Shown: positions 36,001 through 48,265, counted from the stretch's first letter. The stretch: 64,000 nt of DNA from Cephalotus follicularis (GCA_001972305.1 BDDD01002373.1:62001-126000); one strand, 5' to 3'. Made by a program: numbers and translations. Notes: a model not told the origin generated them from the sequence alone.

Positions 36001-37451
36001 AAAACATCGAAATCATACATATCCATAGGAAAAAGATTCGCATCACGAATCCGATCATCAAAAACAATAGGGCAAGCATGAAAACACTCAGATATCACAA
36101 AAAATGTCCCCATAGGGGTAGAAAGAACCAAAGCTGGATCAAACAATTGCGAAGGCATTCCAAGATACCGAACAAAAAATCTCACTACAACCGAGTGCGT
36201 CGATCCAGTATCATATAACACATAAGCCCTACGATTACCAACCGAAATAAAACCCGAAACCGTACCTGGAGCATTAGCTGCCTGATGAGTCGTAATGGCA
36301 AAGACTCGGCCTCCAATGTTGCGGTGCCCAGCATTCATACCATTACCCTTCCTTTCCTTAGCACGAGGATCCTGACAATCCTTCGCGAAGTGTCCCATCT
36401 GTCCACATACAAAACATGCCCCACTGACTTTATAACAGGTACCGACCGGATGATCCCTACCACGAGCATCACATCTAGCAATCTGAACATCGGGGTTACC
36501 CCCATCAGCTCCCTGTGCATTCATCGGATCATTTCCTTGCTGACGTTGTTGATTACCATCCTTATTCTGCTTGTGATCTCTCTTACGTTGTTTACCTCCT
36601 CTGCCCTTGTTCCATGAACTGCCTTGACCCTTGCCCTGCTGTCCAGAATCTTGTTCACTCCTATACCGCTTCTTATCCCCTTCCTGACGTGCTGCCTGGA
36701 AGTCCAATCTCTCCAACTCAATGTTTTTCGCAGCATTAGCAACTTCAGCTACATCCGCAAACTTGGAGTTTATCAGCTTTCCCCGAAACTGGTAATGCAA
36801 CTTACACTTGAACTTTTCAGCTTGCTCTGATGCCGACCCCGCCACGGATCCAGCAAACCCAGCCAATCTAGTGAAACGGGCCAAGAACTCCGAAACTGTT
36901 TCTCCATCTTTCTGCCTGGTGTTGACGAACACTCTAGCATATGCCTCCTTATCAGCAGTGGGGAAATACTGCTGATAGAAGACATCCCGGAACTCAGACC
37001 ACAACAGAGCATCTGCATAACCTTCACCCTTAGCCAAATTCAGAGTGTTCCACCATTTCTGAGCATCCCCTTCTAGTTTGTAAGCCGCCAGCCTTACCTT
37101 CTGCTGATCATCACACCTCAGTACATTAAAGATCTTCTCCATGTGTGCTACCCAGTGTTCAGCTTCCACAGGTGTCGCAGCCGAACTGAAAGACTGCGGC
37201 CTCTGTTTCTGAAATCGCTCAAGCCAAACATGAGTAGGTGTGCCATGCCTATCTCCAGTTTCCATATCCCTCTGAACCTCTGCCGGAGCATTCTCCTCAA
37301 CAGCTTGTTCCCGATTCCGTTGTTGCATCACACGATTCACTTCCTCAGCAACTGCTTGACGAACCAACTCTTCCACAGAAGGCTCATTTCCAACTTCAAT
37401 TCGAGCCCCAGCTGGTGCAGTTCTCTGAGGAGTGTTTCTTGTACGTACCAT
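33006..37451 (-). pseudogene. gag-pol: Gypsy gag-pol of element E, one frame broken only by stops
   Basis: Starts MVRTRNTPQRTAP (37451). The capsid has TPVEAEHWVAHMEKIF and YADALLWSEFRDVFYQQYF. The zinc knuckle is CFVCGQMGHFAKDC. The protease has VLYDTGSTHSVV and FDVFLGMDWLERHRATIDC. RT carries [13 protein letters not shown] and catalytic [14 protein letters not shown]; RNase H has [19 protein letters not shown]. Integrase carries VEKCLVCQ, SIAMDFVTG, SIVSDRDPRF and FHPQTDGQTERT, followed by GPFEILERVGAVAYRLALPP. No clear chromodomain follows. Six in-frame stops are seen (near 35706, 34665, 34290, 33993, 33396 and 33330), yet all segments keep one frame, with no frameshift across about 1480 codons. 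Gag and pol are fused in one frame. Confidence 0.92.
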
Positions 37452-37604
37452 CTACGAAGGAAACCGAAACACGTGATATCAAACCAAAAACACAAAAAAC
37501 AAAACAGAAAACATATCAAAAAGGCCGAAACATAACAGTCCTAACCCTAGTCTACCCAAGCTCACAGGTCAAACCTAGTTAGGTCTTCTAAGGAACAAAA
37601 CCTG

Positions 37605-37616
37605 TCTCTGATACCA
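37605..37616 (-). other. Primer binding site of element E
   Basis: Minus-strand TGGTATCAGAGA, five bases after the 5' LTR end GGTGTTACA. One position differs from the usual TGGTATCAGAGC. Confidence 0.8.
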
Positions 37617-37621
37617 TAAAC

Positions 37622-39422
37622 TGTAACACCCCCGATCTGTGGGAGTCGCCACAGGTGCATATAACGGAACTTAACATATCATATCATATTAAAAACGTTC
37701 ATCTTCTTTAAAAACGTGATGGTTTAAAGCATAACCAATAACGTATCGAAACTGGTCATAAACAGAAACTTATTCAAAATCCAAAAGTCATAAATCAAAT
37801 TAACATATTGTTTATTAAACGGGTCACACTATGACCACATAAACATAAAGGAATCAACTACTAGACGATCCTCAGACATATGGGAGTCACTCTCATCACA
37901 CATTTCCCCTTTGCTCCTGATAACCTGCCGCATGGAAACAAAAATGCGGCTGAGCAAACCTCGGTACGGATATAGAATATAAAACAGTAAACGATATTTT
38001 AAAGCAGGAAGATTTCCAAAAGTACATTAAAACTGAAATCTTAAGCAATAAAATAGTTTAACCATACTTTATAAATGCCCACGGCAAAACATATAAAACA
38101 AGTTCATAACTTTAAGCCATAAAGTGTACCTTTCAAAAACATAGGTTCCATAACTAAGCACCAAAACCCATAAAATATCAGAAACACATAGTAGCAAGGG
38201 GTTCGCGACACCCACATTGCCAAATGGAATTGCAGTATACGGCACTACACATACAATTCCCATATCCCAAAACATATAACTAGGATCAATCCATACGCCT
38301 CTATCACAAATCCTATCCAAGGATATCCCAGAGAGATGCCGTAAAACAATCACACCGTTACGGAAAGTGTCATGCCCCCGTGCCAGGCTCACAGCATGCC
38401 TATGGTACCCCCATAGGTGGTTATAAAAGCTCAGTATTTCACGATTTCAAAAACTTGATTTCATCAAATCAATTTAAAATACGTAGAAAGATTTCCCAAA
38501 CATAATCATAAATCGTTCTCAAACGATATAAACACATGCTTTCATAATCGGAAAAATCAACTCATTTAATTTCACAATAAAGAGATGATTGCATAACATT
38601 TCGTAGACACATCATAACTAAATTCATAAAGTCAGAAATATTTACCTCATAAAATATCAAGTGAATTTATTTTCAAAATCCAAATATAACGGAGTTCATA
38701 AACCAAAAGGGAACATATTCATAAAACCGAATAATAGCCCAAAACAAAAGAAATCTGTATTTATTCTCGAAACAGAACTGAATTAGTAAGAGTTTTTCGA
38801 GGAACAAAAATCCATACTTTAATCATAAAGGTGAAACGGGACAGTTCCAATAAAATTAGATAGCCAAAGAACAGAAAATCTGTACCTTAGCAGGTTGAAA
38901 ATCTAAACAACTAGAATATCGAACAAAAGCACCCTAGAAGTATCCTAAACTCCACCACTGATGATATCAATACCTAAACATATGAGTCAAAACATCACAT
39001 AACATAAAAAGGAAGAAATATTAAAACTGCCATAAAGCGTCGATAGTTTGTTCTTAGGCGTCGACAGTTTCATCGCATAAAAGGACAAAGCGTCGAGCAA
39101 AGAGTCGACTGACCAAAGCACAAAACGGTACAAAGCGGTGACGCTCAGAACGAAAGCGTCGACGGTTTGCGTCAGACACAGAATACCAATTGCAGAAAAT
39201 AGTTTCAAATCCATGGCTACATCCGATTTTCTTAAACTCAAGCATAATTATTAACATGCAGGCTCTTACAACGTAATTTCATAAGTTCGAAATGCCAGAT
39301 ATACATACGATTACATACAGAGAGTAAAACTCATTTTGAAACCTAATTTTCTTGTATATAAATAGTTTATGCAACCATAACAAAACTTTGAATTTTTCTG
39401 TATATAAATCCTAAAATCAGTG

Positions 39423-39462
<40 letters not shown>

Positions 39463-40197
39463 CTACATACGTCAATAGCATGATTTCTTTGTTTTTAAGG
39501 ATCAACATTACAAGTTATGCATAAAACCCATGAATGAACATACAACAGAAATTTAGTTTCAGCAGGCTTCCAAAATCATGCTCAAAATCAAGTTATAGTC
39601 GATTTTAATAAAAATTAAAGGGTGATACAGAAACTACATAGTACAAACTACAACTTTCATTTAGAAAATACCTTCAGAAAACGTCAAAATAGATGCAGAA
39701 AAATGCGTCCAAAGCTGTTGTTCGGGTTTGTAAAAGTGCAGATAATTTCTTTCAAAATAATTCTTAGCCTTTTAAAATCAGGAAAACGAGTAAAAATTAA
39801 TGGTAAATCGTGCATCTAATATGTTTTCCTTTCTTGCAGATTCGGTTTCAACAAATAAGGAAAATCGGATTAACAAAAATGGCAAAAACTTCTCTTTCCC
39901 TAAACAACCCCCCGTCCAAACTGATATGGAATACCGACTAAAGCGTCGACTGTTTACTTAAAGCATCGACGGTTAAACGCTTAAACACAAAACGCGTCGA
40001 TGCCACACGTTTAGGCGTCAACGTGCCCCACAGCAGACAAAGCGTCGGCGGTTCTAATAAGAGCGTCGGCGCTTTGTGCCCAGAAATCAAAAATAAAAGA
40101 AATTCAAACCAAAAATCAAAGCGTTCACAAACCATAGCATATATCAAAAGATGTCAACCCAACATAAAACACGTAAGCATAGGAACAGGATATTACA
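37622..40197 (-). repeat. 5' LTR of element E (2.6 kb)
   Basis: From TGTAACACCCCC to GATATTACA in plus text. Contains two GTCGAC clusters (39045-39165 and 39939-40076) of the form AAAGCGTCGACGGTTT, and a compound microsatellite (CA)n(TA)n at 39422-39461. No coding sequence is recognised. Confidence 0.88.
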
Positions 40198-40626
40198 GTC
40201 TCCTACGCGGGTCCTGTTCAGTGTACACACTCCCAGCGCCCACCCCGTTTTTGCCATAGTGTCCAACACAGATGGTAGTGAGAGAATCCATCCTCCAATT
40301 CCATGAGGAGGCAACATACGCGCAAGTCTATCCAGTTCACTAATTCCCATAAAGTGAACCTATGACTTGGAACTAATTCGACATAAGGAATAAGGAAACC
40401 AATCTCACAGCCTCCATGCTAGGCATCCAACCTTATGTCAGGGCATCACAAGTGTAAGCAGGTAAATAATAAACTACTTCAATTAAGTTATGAAACACAA
40501 GTGATATAGCCATAACAAAAATTAGCACGTATCATATATATGAGGAATAAGATTGTTTCATACAAGATAAGATATAATGTGACAACCCATCTAATGGCTT
40601 GTCGGGTCACTATATCTAACACATAT

Positions 40627-42665
40627 GACAATTTCTATTCAATTTCAATGTACGGACACTGGAAGGAAATAACCATATTTTGGCACTCTGACACGCACCC
40701 GTGTGAGTATCAAAATGGGTTCATTTATTTGAGGTTTGTGGGTCTTGACTTATACTAACTCTTATGCTTTGTCATGCCCAACGCACGAGACCATATTGAG
40801 TGGGATATGCTTTGTCATGCCCCTGAGGCCATGATATGTGAGATAGATTCCAATCCCCACTAGGAGGTCGATGCTTCCTGAATTCCACATAGAGGTATGG
40901 GATATCATTAGAATAGTGGGACGAGCCATAATTACTCAATACCAAGAATTATAGTAATAACATAATATAGAATGATTTGCTAATATTTCTCTTTTTGTTT
41001 CCTTTTATAGATTGCCAAATTACATACTCTGTAAAATACTCAAATGGTAGTCTGCAGAACCATTGCCAGAATTCTAGAAACAAATAAGCTATAGGGTCCA
41101 AACTTTTTTGGGTTGGTACCACACTTTGCACCTAGTTCTCATGAGCATGAATCTATATCATGTCATGACTGAAAACCCCTCAGCTTTGGGAGCTAACCCA
41201 TTCGAAGAGCATAAGGCCAGTGTGGCCAAATGGTATGACGAGGATGAGCAAGCTCATTACTTAGCAATTACGGGTATGGTCCTGGAATTACAATGATAGC
41301 ATGAGCATCTAGAAACCCTTGGTGCCATACTTTTGAGACTCAAGGAGTCATATGGTGCTCGGTCAAGAACCGAGAGGTTTAACTTATCCTGTCGGCTCTT
41401 TTGGATGAAAATTCCTGAGGGAGCATCAGTTCACCAACATGTGCTGAAGATGATTGATCTAATTGAGCAGTTGGCTCAGTTGGATCTTATCATGTACATA
41501 GTTTCTACATTGACCTAATGCTTGTGTCCCTCTCTCGGACATACTCCCAATTCATCACAAATTTCCACATGAACAATGTGGAGTGTACTGTACCTGAACT
41601 TATGCAGATGCTTCGGACTGCCAAAACAGACATGGACCATGGGATGTCTAAGTCGAATGTGATGCTCCTTCCATCTTCTTCATCTAGGACAGCCCATAAG
41701 AAGGGTGGATCAAAGGGATCCAAGTCCTAGGGCAAGGCACCCATGAAAAAGAAAGGGAAGAAGGGGAATAAACCGTTTACTACGGTGGGGGATGCCATTC
41801 AAAAGAGGATCAAAGAGCTTTCTGAGGAGAAGTCCTGCTTCTACTATGGGAAGCCAGGTCATAGGAAGAAGGATTGTAGAGAGTTCCTAAAGTCCACAAT
41901 TGGTGGTGCCTCAGGGTCAGGTACTTTCATGATTGAATCTTTTCTAGCTTATAACATTAGTTCAACTTGGGGACATAGGTCATGGGACTAACATTTGTAA
42001 CTCTTTGCATGGGCTAAGTGAGGCTAGGCAGCTGGGAGCTGAAGAAGCTTTGGACTTGCGCCTTGGTGATGGATCGAGGATTCACACTAGTTTTATAGGT
42101 GTTTTTGAATTGTCTTTTGTAAATGGCCATGTACTAAAGCTTGATCCTTGTTTCCATGTTAAGAACCTTGTAAGAAACATTATTTCTGTTTCATACTTGT
42201 ATAAGATGGGTTGGGAGGTTGAATTTTCTATAAATTCTTGTAGTGTTGTTATACATGACAAAGTTCATGTTTGTGCGTGGCACATTGATAATGGGATCTA
42301 TGTCTTAGACACTAACCAAAATGTGGCCTTAACAATTCAACAAGGAACCACTAGTAAAAGACCAAGAGAGATTAATGATGTCAATCCTTCATATATTTGG
42401 CATTGTACATTAGGTCATCCTAGCGAGGTTAGATTAACACGCTTGGTTAAGGATGGACCTTTGGACATCCAGGACGTTGAGTCCTTTCCAACGTGTGAAC
42501 TATGTTTCATTGGTAAGATGACCAAATCTTCCTTTTCTGGGCATGGAGAAAGGGCAGTGGACATATTAGGTCTTGTCCGCACCGACGTTTGTGGTCCAAT
42601 GTCGGTCAATGCACGCAGAGGTTTTCCTACCTTCACCGATGATCTATCACGGTTTGGGTATGTGT
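40627..42665 (+). pseudogene. gag-pol: Copia gag-protease-integrase of element F (broken, truncated)
   Basis: The right part of the leader (40627-41044) holds two copies of TTTGTCATGCCC (40768 and 40812). Gag starts ATG at 41045 (MVVCRTIARILETNKL, then a stop), clearly homologous to element D gag. The region ESYGARSRTERFNLS to VLKMIDLIEQLAQLD also parallels D. The knuckle reads CFYYGKPGHRKKDC, with the second Cys changed to Tyr. The protease active site is disrupted by a frameshift near 41970. Integrase retains WHCTLGHPSEVRL ... CELCFIGK and RTDVCGPM and stops after TFTDDLSRFGYVF at 42665, where remnant H begins. RT and RNase H are absent. Confidence 0.85.
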
Positions 42666-43474
42666 TCACGAATTTTGAATGTTTTAAAATTTATACTACA
42701 AGTGCACGATTATGTAGTAACGGGTCGAACACTAGGAAATCAAGATAAATTAATTTTAATGTATACAACCTAAGCATAGCATGCAAAATTGATGTAATGA
42801 CCGGAAATTTTGAATGATAATGTTAAGGAGTATGTTCTTTTACTTGGTATCTTGTTTGCATCATGATTGGTGTGAATGTCATGTTGAAAGCGTCGACGGC
42901 AAAGATTAAGCGTTGACATAATTGTTTAAAGCACCGACGGTGTATGGTAAAGCTGCAACGCTTTAATGTTGTCTAAGGAACCATCGAAACGGATGCTTCA
43001 AACATCGACAGGCCAAGACAAAGTCACCTAATCTCCGACGGTCTATTAAAGTGGCGAAGCTTTGAAGGTAAATTATCGATGCTTAGACCTCTTCTAACGC
43101 CGGTTAAAAACAGGGGGTTTTCAACTTGGAGAAACTACTCCAACCAACGACTCTTGAACGAAAGCGGTAGTGCTTGGATGAAACCGACGATGCTCTAAAT
43201 GTAAACTTCGACGCTTTGAAGTCAAGCATTTCCAGTCAACTTGGACAAAACCCGTGAGCGGCGACGCTTGGAAGTGAAGCGCAGACGCTTTGGCCTGTAC
43301 ACCAGTTGCCAAATCTGAATTTTTATCTTTTAGTGAGTTAATTAATATAAATAATGGACACATGTCAGCCTAGGAGTAAGGAGACCAGATATTTTATGTT
43401 GGAATGATTAAGTAATTCCAAGTGTCAGCAATTGGTTGGTGGAATTAGAGCACATGGCACTACTAGAAAAAGAA

Positions 43475-43800
43475 CATTTCCCGACCGCCAAAGCGGTCGG
43501 AAAACCCTTAAAAGCGGTCGGCGAAAGGTTTCCCCGACCGCCGAGCCGACCACAATGGCGACCGCTTATAACTGGGTCGCCGATTATAACCCGACCGTTT
43601 CCCCGACCGCCTTTATCATTTGCTGACCGTCAAAACGGTCGGGAAGTGAAGCGGTTGCTGTTGATCGGTGTCAGAAAATAAATTTTGTAAGGATTTGCCG
43701 ACCGCCATAGCGGTCGGCGAATATATATAAGTGGCCGGTAATTGATAATAATTTTTAAATTAAATTAATTTCATAAGGATTTACCGACCGCTATAGAATA
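43475..43800. repeat. Left subterminal repeats of CACTA element
   Basis: At least six copies of CCGACCGC or its complement, several paired as short hairpins such as CCGACCGC-CAAA-GCGGTCGG (43478-43497) and CCGACCGC-CATA-GCGGTCGG (43698-43717). In this transposon class such repeats bind the TNPA-type protein. Function by family knowledge. Confidence 0.85.
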
Positions 43801-44099
43801 TTGATGCAAATAGAAAATAAACCTTGAAATGTAGATAGTAAAATCAATTTAAAGACGTACAACAGATGGGAAGCAGGAAAATAAAAGGAGAAGCAGAAGA
43901 AGAATGAAGGAATGCACAATTTGACATAGCCATCTTTACTTCTCACATGATCATTCTTAATTTGAATAGAAAATATTTAAAATGCAATCATTCTCATGCA
44001 AATATTTAGTCTTGCCAACCAGTCCCCACATTCAAATGCTAGACATGTGGGCATTCAAATAAAAAGGTACTTCCTTTTTAAGGGTGACAAAGACAAAAA

Positions 44100-45235
44100 T
44101 TAAGAGTGAAATGAACTCACTTTTAGCATCCATGAAGAAGGAAGAAGTCATCCCTATTTGCCCATCCAACTGAGATTCTGATGCAGCAGTATCATCTGCA
44201 TCTGCTGTTTCAGATCTTACTTGCTCCCCAGTTGGGGTAGCCTTGTCTAAGAGAAGTTAAGAACTACAATAGGATCAACCATTGATCAAATATGAGTAGC
44301 CTGTAATTAAACCAAAACAAAAATATCTTCAATGAATTTTGATTATAAGAACAGATGCCAAAGCTATTTCTCTCCATTCTAGGTATGAAACATGACTAAG
44401 AATAAAGAAACAATTTACTCTTCCAAGGAAAATAATGTGAAATAGAACAAACAAAAATTGAAGTCTTATAACTATGAGAAAAAAAGGATACTAGCATACG
44501 CAGTAAGTGACTTTTTCCTTTCTTTCCTTGGAGGTTTCCAATGCTCCATACCACCATCATGCTCCAATATAGTTCCTTTTGTAGAACTGAATAACCTACA
44601 AAGTTCTAAAAAAATAGAAAAGAAAAAGAAACCAGTTCAGTGAAGCAACGACACCAGCTCGATTGATACTTCTTCTTTGCCTTTTTAGCATTTATAAAAT
44701 TTCCAAGGCCACGAATTAACCCCTTCTTCGGCTTTCCCACTGTCTCCAACCACATGTCCAAGTCAACCACCTTCGCAGGTGGTTGTGATGATGCCCCCGC
44801 CCCCCTTCTCCTCCTCCTCTCATTGCAGCATCCGCCTTCAGCTTTTTGTACGTATTCTGCAATGATACATTAAAAAAAAATTATGTATGTTATTCCTCGA
44901 GATTTGCATCACAAATAAAATCATATTCACTTGATACTAAATTTACTGTAAGTATAACTTACAAAGCAAGCAGCAACTTCTTCACGAGCCTCAGTAGCAC
45001 CTTTGGAAGTGTGAAATTTATTAAAAAGATCTGCCAAGTCTTCATTATTTTTCTCCTAAATACAAAAATAAAAAACAACACAAGTTAATGGACAACAAGT
45101 AAGAAATAAATGGTTAATAAAGATTAAGTTCTCGGTTATGTACCGCCTCCTTCAGCCGTTGGCTCATACTGCGATTTCCTCCAGTGTAGGGAAGATGACT
45201 TGCACTAGACTTATTGTTCTTATGCCTTGAAGAGG
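44100..45235 (-). pseudogene. Exon remnants of CACTA accessory transposase (TNPA/Transposase_24-like)
   Basis: Minus-strand exon-like pieces are separated by intron-like AT-rich sequence. 45230-45142 holds HLPYTGGNRSMSQRLKEA. 45063-44957 holds NEDLADLFNKFHTSKGATEA and ends in a GTAAG donor. 44862-44660 follows a TGCAG acceptor, begins NTYKKLKADAAMRGG and later reads VDLDMWLETVGKPKKGLIRG. 44270-44105 holds LDKATPTGEQVRSETAD. The combination TGG...F/S, HTSK and VG-KG-GLG resembles the plant En/Spm accessory protein. A run of G in the third exon probably shifts the frame. The upstream minus-strand region near 47800-48000 may be its untranslated first exon. Moderately sure; I cannot run a profile search. 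Confidence 0.55.
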
Positions 45236-48057
45236 TAACCTCAATTCAATTAAAATTTTGTCTATAATACATCTACTACTATTCTCCTTCTCCTTCTCGT
45301 CCTTAATTTTTTAACTACAGTTTAGGCTTTTCACTCACACACACTCTTACTATTAACCTCAATTCAATTAAAATTTTGTTTATTTCTCTCTCTCTCTATA
45401 TATATATATATTGCTGCAACCGAAGCCAAATATATAAACACAAGTGTAAAAATCTATGGAGTATTTCGTTATATAATCAAGAATTATAATACAATGTCTT
45501 TCGTACAAACTCTAGCTATATTCTTTTTTTTTCCCTCCCAATACTATTGACCATATACATAAAAAAACAAACAATATATATATCAAAATGAAAAAATCTA
45601 TGTTACCGATTTTTATTTTTTCTCAATTATATTTAAAAAATCACACTTTAAGATCAAAAAACTATCAAACTATGCAATATGTTACCGATTTTCAAAGAAA
45701 TACTGAGGATTTAACGAAAATTATCAATATTAATCTAATAAATGAGTTTTTTTATTATTGTTCCTACTCATATTTTTGTAATATGATACGTGGATCTCAT
45801 TACAAATAATTTTCATTTACAAATTGACACTTAATAAATTTATGTACAAAAAACGACTCAACTTTGTGTTTATCCATTAATTTTAGTTAACGAATGAGCT
45901 AAATTAAAAATAAATGAAAAAAATAAAATTACAATTTGATATAAATGTGATAACATTTAATTCAGCTACTGATATTAGATCATTGCCATCAAAATCTTCA
46001 TTAATCAGAAGATCGTATATATATCAGTTACCAATCATTCCAGTCCTTCCAATGACCCAAATAAAGGAATAGCTAAGCATGACATTGACAGTGGAGGAAT
46101 TTTATTCTAATTACCCACTAATTAAAAAGTTAATGTAGCAAGTAAATACCTTAATGCATAAGTATATAATTTAATATAGACGTAAAATTAACCACATGAT
46201 TTTTTTTCAATACTCTGATAAATTCAGAAATATAAATATAAAGAAACAAAAGAGGAAAAAAAAACTCTTCTTCAATTTATAGTCAAACTCTCAAATCGCA
46301 TATAAACATAATCTAGAATTTTGTGTGTTTCCTTAATTCAATCTGTCAAAATATATTTATATATGTATATATGTAGATCAACTAATTTTAGTTATTGCAA
46401 CCGTTTAATAATTAAAAAATAATAATGATACTCAAAACAAATTAAAACAAACACTTAATTACTTCTAGTTAGTAATTATATTCACATTAGTTTATATTGT
46501 ATTATTAAAAGTTAAACTCTTCTACTATGCAAGTTAAGTATTTCATTAAAATTTCAAATCAGTTGTTATAGATGGGCCTAAAAATCTAATAGTCTAGTTA
46601 TTGTTTATATATTTTAATTTTTTCTATTTTTACATTCAATTAACTCGTAAATATATAAAAATTCCACTTCATCTTAGCTAAACAGGGACAATAAAAATTG
46701 GATTTGGGCATTTTAAAATTAATTTATGTTTTTATTAGATTTGGGCCAGATTGGATAATATCCAAGGCCTGAAGGTTCGGGCTGGATGGAGCCTACCCTA
46801 TGAAAATCAGCCATGACTTTATTTTTTCAAGTTTCCAAATAAAATTTTCATATAATATATAATTGTTTTTAATAGTATTGTGCATTTTATTTGGTCACGT
46901 CTTCCTCTTGTGTCTTGATTGCCTATGACTTTTTAAAACACAGGATTAACATCTTTTAGAAATATTCAATCTTTATATCTCTCATTCAAAGTGATTGAAA
47001 AAAAAAAATACTCCCGTGTTATTAGGTGAATCGTCTATTTTATCTATCCAATAATCTTGGAAACATCAATTTTCCTTTATCATTATTTATGGTTCCTCAG
47101 CTTTTCATTCTACCAATCATATTACAAATAATTTTAAATAATGTTATTAATCTTAATTAAATTGTCATTATGAATGTATTATAACTAAAAATTATTAAAA
47201 TATTTTTATTAATTATTCTATTAAAAATTAAAACTTCAATCAATGTGATAATATCATAATTATGATTTGTAGGATTATTCAATGTTTTTACGTAATGTAG
47301 ATTTAGAGGAGAAACGGGAAAACAAATAAAAAGGAAAAACAACGAAAGAAGAGCAAAAAACAAGACAGAGACTGAAAAAAAAAAACACAAATGCAAATCC
47401 AGAAAAGGAAAGATACGTTATTGACCATTTCAAAGCTGCTAAATTTCTTAAACAAACACTCAAAACACCAAGACACACAACAAATGAACATTTAAATCTC
47501 TCTCTCTCTGTCTCTCTCTCATTGTTACCAAGTTTGTTTTTTTATCCCAAAAATTTCTACATAATCTGCAGTTGCAGGGATATATATGGACACCCAAACA
47601 AAAGCCAACCAAACTAACCAAAGTACCAACATTAACTGACAAACAGTTAGATTCTAAACAAAAACACAACTTCAAAGTTTTCTTCTTTTAAATAAAACAA
47701 ATCATTCCATTTCTCTCTTCAATACATTACCAAAAAAAAAAATGGCATCCCTGATCTTGCCCATAACAAACCCCAAAATTTCCTCATAATTAACCTCTAC
47801 AAAATATAATTATATATGTATATATGCAGATCAGAGACGAACCGGACATATATGGAGCTTCGAGCTTCACCTGATTGACTTGGAGCTGCGAGCTTGGACC
47901 GATCGGAGTTGACGGCAGAGAGATTTGAAGACAGAGAGAGATTTGACTGCTAAAATGGCGATGAAGATGAAAGAGAGAGAGAGCGATGTAGATGTAAAAA
48001 AGTAAAGGAATTGTGTAAAAGGAACTGATCAAAAGCAGCATAAATTCAAATTAAGAC
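45236..48057. other. AT-rich interior of CACTA element without recognisable genes
   Basis: About 2.8 kb dominated by A/T runs, with a TA microsatellite at 45396-45412, a CT run at 47498-47520 and a GA run at 47970-47985. Short open frames here show no motif. On the minus strand 47880-48000 is CT-rich with a possible donor CAG|GTGAAG (near 47865-47872), compatible with a 5' leader and first intron of the transposase gene. Confidence 0.5.
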
Positions 48058-48265
48058 AAATCCCGACCACCATAGCGGTCGGTAAAAAAAAAGGGCGGTT
48101 GCTAAAATGAAATAAGTAATAATATTGGTAAATTTGGAATTGCCGACCGAGGCGGTCGGCAATTACAAAAAGGCGGTCGACAATTCCAAAAAAGCGGTTG
48201 CCAATGGAAAAGCAACACGCGTTCACTTGAGGACATTTGCCGACCGCAAAAGCGGTCGGCTAAAA
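48058..48265. repeat. Right subterminal repeats of CACTA element
   Basis: CCGACCAC-CATA-GCGGTCGG (48063-48082), CCGACCGA-GGCGGTCGG (48143-48159), single GCGGTCGAC and GCGGTTGCC copies, and CCGACCGC-AAAA-GCGGTCGG (48240-48259). Arrangement mirrors the left end. Confidence 0.85.

Larger units (their letters stand above)
32609..40197 (-). mobile_element. Gypsy element E nested in the 5' LTR of D
   Basis: Minus-orientation gypsy element with a complete 5' LTR (37622-40197), primer site, gag-pol and a remnant of the 3' LTR (32609-32964) cut at both ends. Only two bases of the left target copy appear to remain: D reads 'ccaaacagt' before E, and the base pattern after E is 'cagtctcc'. The missing outer part of the 3' LTR was therefore deleted together with most of the left target copy. 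Confidence 0.9.
15423..40621 (-). mobile_element. Copia element D, complete but with two nested gypsy insertions
   Basis: Full Ty1/copia element in minus orientation: 3' LTR 15423-16849, polypurine tract, RNase H, RT, integrase, protease, gag, leader, primer site 22718-22729 and 5' LTR from 22731. Identical 5-bp target duplications CATAT flank it at 15418-15422 and 40622-40626. Gypsy elements C and E lie inside its 5' LTR and account for about 15.8 kb. Without them D is about 9.4 kb. It sits in the leader of element F, a related copia family. All reading frames are broken, so D is dead. Confidence 0.93.
22731..40621 (-). repeat. 5' LTR of element D, split by elements C and E
   Basis: LTR sequence is present in three pieces: 22731-23282, 31486-32608 (starting with the duplicated CTTTC) and 40198-40621. 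Together they give about 2.1 kb. Continuity across C is confirmed by the 3' LTR, where the same text runs without a break at 15965-15985. Continuity across E is shown by 'ccaaacag' joining 'tctcctacgcggg'. It keeps about 0.7 kb that the 3' LTR has lost. Confidence 0.85.
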
